Part shown: piece by piece, positions 9,523 through 16,965 of the stretch | How the letters are laid out: each line of letters opens with the position of its first letter | How positions within the stretch are numbered: position 1 is the first letter of the stretch | Source of the DNA: Lachnospiraceae bacterium | GTDB taxonomy: Bacteria; Bacillota; Clostridia; Lachnospirales; Lachnospiraceae | Direction of reading: 5' to 3' | DNA: 64,000 bases | Assembly: GCA_902381685.1 (NCBI GenBank) | Contig: LR698958.1 | Coordinates: forward strand, 433,572 to 497,571 | Program-made: the position numbers and the translations under genes | Notes under the pieces: model-generated | The model's database searches: none | Seen by the model: only the letters and a program-made list of their open reading frames with translations | What the model was told of the DNA's origin: nothing

Positions 9523-10656
9523 CTATAAATACTTTCTTGGGTCTACTAATTCTCCGCTTGCCTCTTCTACAATAAAATGTAAATGCGGCCCGCTTACTCT
9601 TCCTGTTTTTCCAACTGTTGCAATATTTTGACCTCTGCTGACTTTCTGTCCTTTGCTGACAAAAATATCCGTACAGTGCTGATACCATGTTGTAAGCCCG
9701 TTCGGGTGTCTGATAACAACATAATTCCCGCGAACTGCCTGATTTCCCGTGCGAATTACAGTTCCTTCCGCTGCCGCATAAATCGGTGTTCCTATCGGAG
9801 CTCCGTAATCGCGTCCTTCGTGAAATGTACTTGCTCCCGGAACCGGTGCCTCACGAGGTCCAAACTCGCTTGTAATTCTTCCCGCCGGACACGGATTGGA
9901 AAGATAACCGTTTCCTCCTGAGATTACCGGAGCGCCCGGTTTATTGCCCGAACCTCCTGACGGTTTCTTATTTGCATTTGCCGCCTCCTGCTTTCTTCTC
10001 TCAGCCTCTTTCGCCTTTTCAATCAAAGCATTCAACGTTTTTGTATTCTCGCCTATCTGTGCATCTAATTTTGCAATTTCTTCCTTCTTTGAATCGAGAA
10101 GTGTCTGCACTTCCTTCTGTTTCGTTTCCAAATCTTTCTGAAGTACGACTAAACTTTCCTTTTCTTTCTTCAGAGATTTTTCCTTTTTCTCCACTTCTTT
10201 TACCAATTTTGCAAACTGGTCAAGCATCTTCCTGTCATATTGGGAAACCTGCTCCACATACTCTGTTTTGTTAAGGAAGTCCCCCATATCCTCTGCTTCG
10301 AGCAGTATCTGCATCATTTCTGAATTACCGTTTTCATAAACATATTTAATACGGATTAACATGCTTTCATACTGCTTGTTCTCTTTAATCTCTGCCTCTA
10401 CAAGTTCATCTTCCGCCACTGCAATCTCATCTTCTTTTTTCTCCACATTGGCCTGAGCCGTCTGCATTTCCGTTATAATACTATTCAGACGCTCACTCAA
10501 AGATTCCTGCTCTTTTTCGGCCTGTTTCTTCTGTTCTTCCAACTGCTGCCCTTTTTGTTCCGCCGAATGGATACTCTCTGCATGAACCGGTTTAAAAACA
10601 CTTCCTGCAATAAGAACTGTCGCCAAAACTAAACTGATTGCTCTTTTTCCTGCCAT
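9523..10656 (-). CDS. Murein hydrolase activator/M23 peptidase with N-terminal coiled coil (EnvC/PcsB-like)
   Basis: Exported protein of 377 residues. It has a signal peptide (1-26, ending VHA), then long coiled coils (about 30-220, rich in Glu, Lys and Gln), a Gly/Pro linker, and a C-terminal LytM/M23 domain. The zinc motifs are visible: HEGRDYG (HxxxD) and GPHLHF (HxH), so this copy looks catalytically competent, unlike E. coli EnvC. Coiled-coil/M23 proteins next to ftsEX are known partners driven by FtsX. Its place directly after ftsX supports that job: splitting of septal peptidoglycan. Confidence 0.92.
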   Translation of the reverse strand: MAGKRAISLVLATVLIAGSVFKPVHAESIHSAEQKGQQLEEQKKQAEKEQESLSERLNSIITEMQTAQANVEKKEDEIAVAEDELVEAEIKENKQYESMLIRIKYVYENGNSEMMQILLEAEDMGDFLNKTEYVEQVSQYDRKMLDQFAKLVKEVEKKEKSLKKEKESLVVLQKDLETKQKEVQTLLDSKKEEIAKLDAQIGENTKTLNALIEKAKEAERRKQEAANANKKPSGGSGNKPGAPVISGGNGYLSNPCPAGRITSEFGPREAPVPGASTFHEGRDYGAPIGTPIYAAAEGTVIRTGNQAVRGNYVVIRHPNGLTTWYQHCTDIFVSKGQKVSRGQNIATVGKTGRVSGPHLHFIVEEASGELVDPRKYL

Positions 10657-10672
10657 TCCACTACCTCTTAGA

Positions 10673-11578
10673 TTATACCTTTAAGTGCTTACGAATTGTT
10701 AAGAAACTTCCGACAAAACCGATTCCGATACCAAGGGCAATGCCAATTGGCAACAATGTCTTATATACCTCTGTTACCGGAAGGAATGTAAGAAGGTTGT
10801 TCAATATTTTAAATTTAATTAAAATGTATCCTACCGCCTTTTCATAGAGGAAGTAAAGCGCCGCAAGAGGAATAATTGCTCCCACAAGCCCAATCAAAAG
10901 ACCTTCTATGATAAACGGCATTCTGACAAAGGCATCTTTCGCCCCTATATATTTCATAATCGCAATCTCTTCACGCCTGATGGAAATACCCATTGTAACC
11001 GTGTTGCTGATTAGGAAAATCGAAACGGCAAGCAAAATGATAATAATTGCCGCTGATACATATAAAATTAATTTGTTAATACCTGACAATGTCTTTGCCA
11101 CTGTATCCGATTTATTTACCTGACGTACTCCTTCAAGTCCGCTTACATATTTTACCAGGTCTTTCTGTTTGGAAACGTCTTTCATATATACCTGATAGTT
11201 ATCTGAATTTACAAGCGGGTTATCTGCGAAACCTTCCGCCAGATATTCCTTATCGCCAAAATATTTCTTCTTGTAGTCTTCCCATGCCTGCTCCCCGGAA
11301 GTATATTCCACACGGGAAACTTCTTTCCTGTCTTTAATCAGTTTACCGATTTCATCAATACGGTTCTGCTCCAATCCTTCATCAAAGAATACGGTAATCG
11401 CAACTCCTTCTTCCGCACTTTTTACAATGTTCTGAAAGTTCACGATAATCGAGAAAAACAATCCGAACATAAAAATACAAGCCGACATTGTTGCAATAGA
11501 TGCAAGGGAAAACATCTTATTTCTACCAATATTTTTAACCCCTTGTTTCATTGTATATCCTACTGTACTTATTCTCAT
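10673..11578 (-). CDS. ftsX: Cell-division ABC transporter permease FtsX
   Basis: Four-helix membrane protein with a large extracellular loop after the first segment (about 25-45) and three segments near residues 175-275. The start at 11578 (MRISTVGYTMKQG) is chosen over an ATG 60 nt upstream because the upstream codons lie inside ftsE and the family begins here; the length is then 301 residues. It works with FtsE to relay the state of the division ring to an external murein hydrolase, here probably the product of the next gene. It begins 4 bp after the ftsE stop. Confidence 0.96.
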   Translation of the reverse strand: MRISTVGYTMKQGVKNIGRNKMFSLASIATMSACIFMFGLFFSIIVNFQNIVKSAEEGVAITVFFDEGLEQNRIDEIGKLIKDRKEVSRVEYTSGEQAWEDYKKKYFGDKEYLAEGFADNPLVNSDNYQVYMKDVSKQKDLVKYVSGLEGVRQVNKSDTVAKTLSGINKLILYVSAAIIIILLAVSIFLISNTVTMGISIRREEIAIMKYIGAKDAFVRMPFIIEGLLIGLVGAIIPLAALYFLYEKAVGYILIKFKILNNLLTFLPVTEVYKTLLPIGIALGIGIGFVGSFLTIRKHLKV

Positions 11579-11582
11579 TTTT

Positions 11583-12254
11583 CTACTCGCCCTCTTTCTC
11601 GTCGCTGACAATGACTCCCTTTTGCATTGTAATGACACGTTTCTTCATCTCTGCTACAATCTCGTGATTGTGAGTAACTACGATTACGGTAGTTCCTCTC
11701 TCATTTGCCTCCTCAAGAAGTTTCATAATCTCCCACGCATTTGTCGGGTCAAGGTTTCCCGTAGGCTCGTCAGCAAGCAAAATTGCCGGTTCATTTACAA
11801 CCGCTCTGGCTATGGCAACTCTCTGCTGCTCCCCTCCTGACAACTGTTTCGGATAAGCCTTATATTTCTGCGCAAGTCCCACAAGTGAAAGCGCTGCCGG
11901 AACTTTCTGTTTCAGCACGCGTGTAGGCGTTTCGATTACTCTCTGTGCAAAAGCGATATTCTCATAAATATTTCTGTCCTTCAACAGACGGAAATCCTGA
12001 AATACAACCCCGAGATGTCTTCTATATTTTGCAATATGTCTGTGTTTCATTCTGTTGAGGTTAATTCCATTTACAATGATTGTACCTGACGTTGGGTCTA
12101 ACTCTTTCATCAAAAGACGAATCAGTGTTGATTTTCCCGAACCACTGTCACCTACAATAAATACGAACTCTCCCTGTTCAATTTTTAAATTTATTCCATT
12201 CAAGGCAGCAACGCCCTTGGAATATTCCTTTGTGACGTCCTTTAATTCAATCAT
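11583..12254 (-). CDS. ftsE: Cell-division ATP-binding protein FtsE
   Basis: ABC-type ATPase of 223 residues. Walker A GDSGSGKST, signature LSGGEQQRV, Walker B AILLADEPTG and the H-loop VVTHNHE are all intact. It energises FtsX at the division septum. The ribosome site AGGAG lies before the ATG. It is 21 bp downstream of the CdaR-type regulator gene, so that gene may share its transcript. Confidence 0.97.
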   Translation of the reverse strand: MIELKDVTKEYSKGVAALNGINLKIEQGEFVFIVGDSGSGKSTLIRLLMKELDPTSGTIIVNGINLNRMKHRHIAKYRRHLGVVFQDFRLLKDRNIYENIAFAQRVIETPTRVLKQKVPAALSLVGLAQKYKAYPKQLSGGEQQRVAIARAVVNEPAILLADEPTGNLDPTNAWEIMKLLEEANERGTTVIVVTHNHEIVAEMKKRVITMQKGVIVSDEKEGE

Positions 12255-12275
12255 ATGTTCCTCCTATATTAACTA

Positions 12276-13361
12276 CTAATACTCCAGTGTTTCCATATAC
12301 TTCATATATTTTACAACCATCAGCGCAATTTTAAATGTAATGGCATCTTCAAACACTCTCAAATCCAATCCCGTGCTTTTTTGCAACTTGTCCAATCTGT
12401 AAACAAGAGTATTTCTATGAATGTATAGTTGTCTTGATGTCTCTGATACATTCAAACTATTCTCAAAGAATTTATTGATTGTCGTCAATGTCTCCTCATC
12501 AAACTCGTCCGGAGATTTCCCCTCAAAAATCTCTCGAATAAACATTTTACAAAGAGGTAACGGTAACTGATAAATCAGTCGTCCTATACCAAGTGTACTG
12601 TATGCAACAATATCTTTCTCGTCAAAAAAGATTTTTCCTACATCTAACGCAAGTTTTGCTTCCTTATAAGATTTGGACACTTCTTTAATGTCATTTACAA
12701 TTGTTCCATATGCAATATGAACTTCCTCTCCCTCTGTCTTTAGGATTTCCAAAATCTCATTTGCAACTTTCTCCATCTCAGGATAGCCTTCATTAGCACC
12801 AAGTTCTTTTACAATGATAATGTTTCTCTCATCAACTGCAGTCACAAAATCTTTTGATTTCATGCCGAGCAGGGAACGGATATGTTCCATTGTACCTGTA
12901 TCTTTTTCGCGTGCTGTCTCAATGACAAAAATCACACGTCTTACATCGGTTTCAATATGTAGTTTCTTTGCACGGTTATAAATATCCACCAGCAAAAGAT
13001 TGTCCAGCAATAAATTTTTAATAAAATTGTCTTTATCAAAACGTTCCTTATATGCTACCAACAGATTCTGTATCTGAAAGGCTGCAATCTTACCCACCAT
13101 GTAAACATCATCACTACTGCCATTTACTACCAATATATATTCCAACTGGTGCTCATCAAAGATTTTAAAGAACTGGTATCCCTGAATAACCTGACTGTCT
13201 GCCGGTGACTCTACGAAAGAATCCAGCGAATTCTCATAGTGCTCCTGTTCCACAAATGTACTTGCCAACACCTTGCCATCTGTGTCCAGAATACTTAAAT
13301 CTATTCTTGTAATCGCCTTCAATCCTTCAATTGTGTTCTGAAGTATTTGATTTGATATCAT
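12276..13361 (-). CDS. CdaR/PucR-type transcriptional regulator
   Basis: Probable DNA-binding regulator. The C-terminal 60 residues form the PucR-type helix-turn-helix (NVSETSRQLYIHRNTLVYRL), a near-perfect match to this family. The N-terminal part (QNTIEGLKAITRIDLSILD) resembles the sugar-diacid recognition domain, with a GGDEF-like middle section. The start at 13361 is taken instead of 13424 because AGGAG sits 8 nt upstream, giving 361 residues. Its ligand is unknown. Being 21 bp ahead of ftsE, it may be cotranscribed with the division genes. Confidence 0.85.
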   Translation of the reverse strand: MISNQILQNTIEGLKAITRIDLSILDTDGKVLASTFVEQEHYENSLDSFVESPADSQVIQGYQFFKIFDEHQLEYILVVNGSSDDVYMVGKIAAFQIQNLLVAYKERFDKDNFIKNLLLDNLLLVDIYNRAKKLHIETDVRRVIFVIETAREKDTGTMEHIRSLLGMKSKDFVTAVDERNIIIVKELGANEGYPEMEKVANEILEILKTEGEEVHIAYGTIVNDIKEVSKSYKEAKLALDVGKIFFDEKDIVAYSTLGIGRLIYQLPLPLCKMFIREIFEGKSPDEFDEETLTTINKFFENSLNVSETSRQLYIHRNTLVYRLDKLQKSTGLDLRVFEDAITFKIALMVVKYMKYMETLEY

Positions 13362-13447
13362 ACTTTTGCTCCTTATCTTTATTATTTTAACAGTAGTTTC
13401 TCCATTAAAAAACTGTATATTCATTCTATATTTTAATACAATTAACC

Positions 13448-13492
13448 AAAAAAATAAAGAGGAAATACTTTGAATTTATACATTTCCTCTTT
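13448..13492 (-). terminator. Terminator overlapping the end of the GT26 gene
   Basis: 11-bp arms at 13456-13466 and 13482-13492, followed on the minus strand by TTTATTTTTTTGG. The last coding codons of the glycosyltransferase gene and its stop (13476-13478) lie inside the hairpin. Confidence 0.88.
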
Positions 13493-14159
13493 TTTGTCTT
13501 TCTTTCTCCACTTCTCGCTTTAGGAAACGTTTAATCATAAACTCCCTTATCGGCTTTTTCCCTTTCTTCTTGTCAAGCGGAAGAGGTGTATTTTTTCCTA
13601 ATCCTAACCACATGCGCGTGTTCAGCAAAATGCGGTTTCTCACTACAAATGCTTCCTGAAACGGGGAAGAAATCATTGACAGTACGCAATCTGCTTCCGC
13701 ACCGTTTACGCTGTTTAAAATCATATCGTCTGCCGAAGAGTCTGTCGGTACAACCTCTCCTCCTACAATCTGAATCCCATAATAATATTCCTGCAAATAT
13801 TCTTTCAGATGTATCTTCTCGTCCTCAGATTCCGTCAGAAGAAATATTCTGTTATGGTTCTTATGAAAAAACCGTAAAAGCATTTTCACAAACAGTTGTG
13901 AATCCGCCTCCTGCAGTTTCTTCCTATCCGTAACCTCTGCAACTTCCAATACTGCCTGCTCTCCCGCAAGAACTAAATCCGCCTGAGCAATATTGTCTTT
14001 AAGATTCTCATCTTCCTTACTCTTTACCAATGTGTTCGCACTGATAATTTCCACAATATTCATCGGCTCGGTCTGCATATATTCCATAACCTTCTGCATG
14101 GCTTCTTTAGCCGTATTGTTATTCAATTCAATTTCTAACACATTTACTCTACTTTTCAT
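13476..14159 (-). CDS. WecG/TagA/CpsF-family (GT26-like) glycosyltransferase
   Basis: About 227 residues with the layout of the WecG/TagA/CpsF family: an N-terminal VNVLEIELNN segment, the IISANTLVKSKED stretch that matches the family's 'N-x-N/T' region, and a C-terminal basic tail. The family adds ManNAc-type sugars to lipid-linked precursors of wall polymers. Conservation looks weaker than usual: the loop that normally holds the T/QxN motif and the catalytic Asp is not obvious, so the protein may be divergent. The start at 14159 uses GGAGAAGG; the in-frame ATGs upstream lack a good site. No partner genes of a wall polymer cluster lie nearby. Confidence 0.65.
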   Translation of the reverse strand: MKSRVNVLEIELNNNTAKEAMQKVMEYMQTEPMNIVEIISANTLVKSKEDENLKDNIAQADLVLAGEQAVLEVAEVTDRKKLQEADSQLFVKMLLRFFHKNHNRIFLLTESEDEKIHLKEYLQEYYYGIQIVGGEVVPTDSSADDMILNSVNGAEADCVLSMISSPFQEAFVVRNRILLNTRMWLGLGKNTPLPLDKKKGKKPIREFMIKRFLKREVEKERQKRGNV

Positions 14160-14257
14160 AACCTTCTCCATTATCTTCCTCAATTGAAGGATTATAGCAG
14201 ACTTATTGTTATTTTTCAACCCACGTTACAAATTGTTCACATTTTTAAATAATTCTG

Positions 14258-14446
14258 TTATTTCTTCTGCCTTTTCTTCTTTGTAATTATCCCGCCGATT
14301 CTTCCCGTTTCTTTAGATGTCAGCGAACGCCACCCTTCTGATAAAACTTTATCCAGAAGTCCCAGTTCTTCCGCAACTTCATATTTCAATTTTTCCTCCG
14401 GCTCAATCTCGCTTAGTATAATCGGTAATTTTTCTTTTTTCGCCAT
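14258..14446 (-). CDS. Alpha/beta-type small, acid-soluble spore protein
   Basis: 62 residues. KYEVAEELGL and LTSKETGRIGG match the two conserved halves of alpha/beta SASPs, including the GPR protease-site region and the SREAGRIGG-like DNA-binding helix. These proteins coat and protect DNA in the dormant spore. The basic tail KKKRQKK is shorter than usual and the spacing between the two halves slightly differs, so this is a divergent clostridial form. AAAGGGG lies before the ATG. I could not see a convincing sigma-G promoter upstream; the hairpin composite element starts 59 bp upstream. Confidence 0.85.
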   Translation of the reverse strand: MAKKEKLPIILSEIEPEEKLKYEVAEELGLLDKVLSEGWRSLTSKETGRIGGIITKKKRQKK

Positions 14447-14504
14447 GTTGGTTCCCCTTTCTTCTTTATAAAATAAGGATTGCCGGGAATTTTCGTTTTA
14501 TTCG

Positions 14505-14826
14505 GGGACGTAGTGTTTTCCTATTTTACTACGTCCCTTTTTAAGTTTTACTGTGTCCCTTTTTTTCCGAAAGGGGTGTCCCTTTTTGAGATATACCTAT
14601 ACAAAGCCCGTAAAATCGCGATTTATCAACATATTGATTATTTTCTCTTAAAACAATCAAATGCATTTAAACTTTTTACAGCGTATTTACTGGCTTTGTA
14701 GCACGTTTATCCCTTTGTAATTTTGTTCTTCCTTCAAAAAGGGACAGGGCATTTCTAAAAAAGGGACGGGGTAAATGAGAATTGGGGACGTAATCTTTTT
14801 CAAAAAAACTACGTCCCCAATTCTCA
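14505..14826. repeat. Composite hairpin element A (REP/MITE-like), filling the gap between pspC-like and SASP genes
   Basis: About 320 bp with no coding capacity. The left end has a GGGACGTAGT hairpin (14505-14514/14528-14537), followed by GTCCCTTTTTTT and GTCCCTTTTTGA. The right end has the same modules inverted: TTCAAAAAGGGACAGGGC, AAAAAAGGGACGGGG, then a 17-bp perfect hairpin (14776-14792/14810-14826). The core of about 145 bp contains its own inverted pair (TACAAAGCC/GGCTTTGTA), so the whole element can fold back on itself. Its right hairpin ends 4 nt before the stop codon of the PspC gene. The ends match element B at 60171-60492 while the cores do not. Confidence 0.8.
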
Positions 14827-14829
14827 ATT

Positions 14830-15012
14830 CTACCTATCCGGAATAATAACCGCTGCCACAAAGTATCCAAATATCATCGTACCAAAACTGAAACAAGTTG
14901 CAAGCACCATTCCCAATCGTACCAGTGTAGGATCAATGTTAAAATATTCTGCCACTCCCCCACACACTCCGCACACTTTACGGTCCACTGTTGAACGATA
15001 TAATTTTTTCAT
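14830..15012 (-). CDS. PspC-domain membrane protein (YvlC-like)
   Basis: 60 residues. LYRSTVDRKVCGVCGGVAEY is the PspC hallmark and is followed by one hydrophobic segment (about 28-57). The start at 15012 follows GGAGG and is preferred to an ATG 57 nt upstream. Such proteins sit in the inner membrane and take part in envelope-stress responses. It is the last gene of the PadR-DUF1700-DUF4097-PspC run. Confidence 0.9.
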   Translation of the reverse strand: MKKLYRSTVDRKVCGVCGGVAEYFNIDPTLVRLGMVLATCFSFGTMIFGYFVAAVIIPDR

Positions 15013-15029
15013 TTTCCTTACCTCCTGTT

Positions 15030-15863
15030 TTACTGAACAAATGTAACATTTACTTTTCCTGTTGCACAATCAATTCCCATCTCTTTTCCGGCATGGTTGT
15101 TGATTGTTTTTTCTACTGCCAGTCCTGAAAATGTCTGTCCGCCGAGATTTACTTCTCCTGCACCTACTTCGATTTCATAATTGTAATCTGTCTGCGCCCC
15201 CTTTGTTTCAAGGTTGATTGCAGCGACTCCACACTCTAAATCTATATCTGCCTGAGCAGTTCCTTTTATATTTGCAGCACCCTGACCACAGGAAACGCTT
15301 AGTTCTCCCACCGTAAAATCTGCCGCTGTGATTTCTCCGCGTTCAACTGACAACTCTAATTCATTTGACTGTATTCCACTCAAATCTATCGCTCCCTCAT
15401 TGACTTGGACATTTGCCTCTGTCAGTTTCATATTTCTCGGAACGTAAATGGTTAATCTTCCTCCATTGTCTGTTCTGTTTCCTCTTCGTGACGTTTCTAT
15501 TTCCAGTGTAGAACCTTCTTCACGAATCACGATTCCGGCCTCTTCGTCTGTTGCATTTTTCACGCGAATTACATTTTCGTCCGTTGCGACAACTTCAACC
15601 TTCACTTTGTTTACTTCCACATCAATTCCTTTTGCGTTTGGAAATTCTCCTTCTTTTACCGTCTTCGCAGACTGTAATGTTCTGTTATCAAAATCATCAT
15701 TGTCGTCATCGTCATCATCTGTAATGAATCCGATTCCCCTGTGTACCGCACCTCTGACATCTTCATCTGTCACGCCTATTGCAAATCCGGCAATACATAA
15801 AACAACTCCAAGTCCCGCCAACACGGCACAAATAATCGCAAATATTTTCCAACCCTTTTTCAT
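15030..15863 (-). CDS. DUF4097-domain membrane-anchored protein (YvlB-like)
   Basis: 277 residues: a short basic N terminus, one membrane segment (about 8-29), an acidic run (ITDDDDDDNDDFDN near residue 50), then a beta-helix-like DUF4097 domain with repeating strands (about 75-275). Exact function is unknown; the family is usually found with DUF1700 and PspC proteins in envelope-stress operons. Its ATG overlaps the preceding stop by one base. The poly-Asp run comes from repeated GAT/GAC codons and may be prone to slippage. Confidence 0.85.
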   Translation of the reverse strand: MKKGWKIFAIICAVLAGLGVVLCIAGFAIGVTDEDVRGAVHRGIGFITDDDDDDNDDFDNRTLQSAKTVKEGEFPNAKGIDVEVNKVKVEVVATDENVIRVKNATDEEAGIVIREEGSTLEIETSRRGNRTDNGGRLTIYVPRNMKLTEANVQVNEGAIDLSGIQSNELELSVERGEITAADFTVGELSVSCGQGAANIKGTAQADIDLECGVAAINLETKGAQTDYNYEIEVGAGEVNLGGQTFSGLAVEKTINNHAGKEMGIDCATGKVNVTFVQ

Positions 15864-16531
15864 TATCTGCTCTCCTTTCTATGAACGAATTTTCTGAAAA
15901 TGTTTACCAGTCCTCTGAATAAAACCGGAAATACTATCATACACGCTTTTACCATCAACACTGTTGCCACAAGTCCTGCGACGAAAGCCAAAATTCCTCC
16001 GCCCATAACAACAAGCGCCAGTGCCGGAAAATGAAACATTTCCAATATTCCGCATATTGTTATGCAAAAACCACAAATCATAACGGTGGCCGCCAACAAT
16101 ACCAGTGTTCCCAAAACAGCAAATCCTGAAACGGCTATTGCAAATATAACTGCAAGTCCTGCCAATGCAAGCGGAAAAATAATCGGTAAAGTGAAAATCG
16201 CTATTGCGACAATGAGGATAATTTTTAACCAATCATTTGTTTTTGGTTTGTTTTCTTCTCTCCTTGCCGGAGTTTCCTTCTCCTCAAATCTCGTGTCCGT
16301 ATAACCTGTTTCTCTGTACTCGCTGCTTTCCTCTCCTCGTCCCCGAAGCCCTGCTTTGATTGTCTGCGCAACTTTTTTCGGACTTTCCAGTTCGGAAATA
16401 ACATGCTGTTCATTTTCCAATCCTGCATCAGCAAAATAATCTTCATAATACTGCATCGCTTCTTTGCGCTCTTCTTCCGGTATTTCTTTCAGCAGTTTCT
16501 CCAATTCAGTCATAAACTCTATGCGATTCAT
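15863..16531 (-). CDS. DUF1700/HAAS-domain membrane protein (YvlA-like)
   Basis: 222 residues. The N-terminal HAAS helix bundle is clear (FMTELEKLLKEIPEEERKE, YYEDYFADAG, ELESPKKVAQ). A polar linker leads to three or four hydrophobic segments (about 100-205). HAAS proteins occur directly after PadR regulators and are thought to relay or modulate membrane signals. The start codon overlaps the PadR stop by 4 nt (ATGA), so the two are translated together. Confidence 0.88.
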   Translation of the reverse strand: MNRIEFMTELEKLLKEIPEEERKEAMQYYEDYFADAGLENEQHVISELESPKKVAQTIKAGLRGRGEESSEYRETGYTDTRFEEKETPARREENKPKTNDWLKIILIVAIAIFTLPIIFPLALAGLAVIFAIAVSGFAVLGTLVLLAATVMICGFCITICGILEMFHFPALALVVMGGGILAFVAGLVATVLMVKACMIVFPVLFRGLVNIFRKFVHRKESR

Positions 16532-16851
16532 ACTGCCACACCTCCCTCAAACATCTCACTAATCTTTCTTGAATAATTTTTCCATTCTATCCGATACAGA
16601 TTCAACTGTGCCATTCCTTTTTCCGTCACTTTATAGTATCTTCGGTTTCTACCGTCAAACTGCATATCGTAAACTTCCAGACACTCGTCTTTCTGCAATC
16701 TTCTGAGTACCGGATATAAAGTGGATTCAGAAACGTCCAATGCCTGACGTACGTCCTGTGTAATTTTATAACCGTACGTTCCCTGTTGTTCTCTTGAAAC
16801 GACAGCCAATACAATCGCATCTAAAAGCGCTGCTCCTGTATTAAATACCAT
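16528..16851 (-). CDS. PadR-family transcriptional regulator
   Basis: 107 residues from the start at 16851 (GTGGAGGA upstream); an earlier ATG at 16893 lies inside the promoter and is rejected. The winged-helix fold is visible: DAIVLAVVSREQQGTYGYKI, then SESTLYPVLRRLQKDECLE and the wing GRNRRYYKVTEKG. It is the first gene of a four-gene envelope operon and probably represses it. Its promoter is flanked by a 16-bp perfect inverted repeat that may be the operator. Confidence 0.93.
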   Translation of the reverse strand: MVFNTGAALLDAIVLAVVSREQQGTYGYKITQDVRQALDVSESTLYPVLRRLQKDECLEVYDMQFDGRNRRYYKVTEKGMAQLNLYRIEWKNYSRKISEMFEGGVAV

Positions 16852-16863
16852 TCCTCCACTCCC

Positions 16864-16941
16864 TTTCTTAAATAATATTGTTTTGATAATCATATTATAT
16901 AACGTATAATATTACTAGTCAATATAATATTATTTAAGAAA
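16864..16941. promoter_or_regulatory. 16-bp inverted repeat bracketing the PadR-operon promoter; candidate operator
   Basis: The arms at 16864-16879 (TTTCTTAAATAATATT) and 16926-16941 (its exact reverse complement) are 46 bp apart. One arm lies beyond the -35 and the other between the -10 and the ribosome site of the PadR gene. A perfect 16-bp match around a promoter is unlikely by chance even in AT-rich DNA. It fits looping or dimer-of-dimers binding by the PadR product, which is inference. Confidence 0.6.
16894..16922 (-). promoter_or_regulatory. Sigma-A promoter of the PadR-DUF1700-DUF4097-PspC operon
   Basis: On the minus strand TTGACT and TATAAT are separated by exactly 17 bp, a near-consensus housekeeping promoter. 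The -10 lies about 43 bp upstream of the PadR start codon. Confidence 0.82.
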
Positions 16942-16965
16942 TTATGAAAATTTATTGCGTTATTA

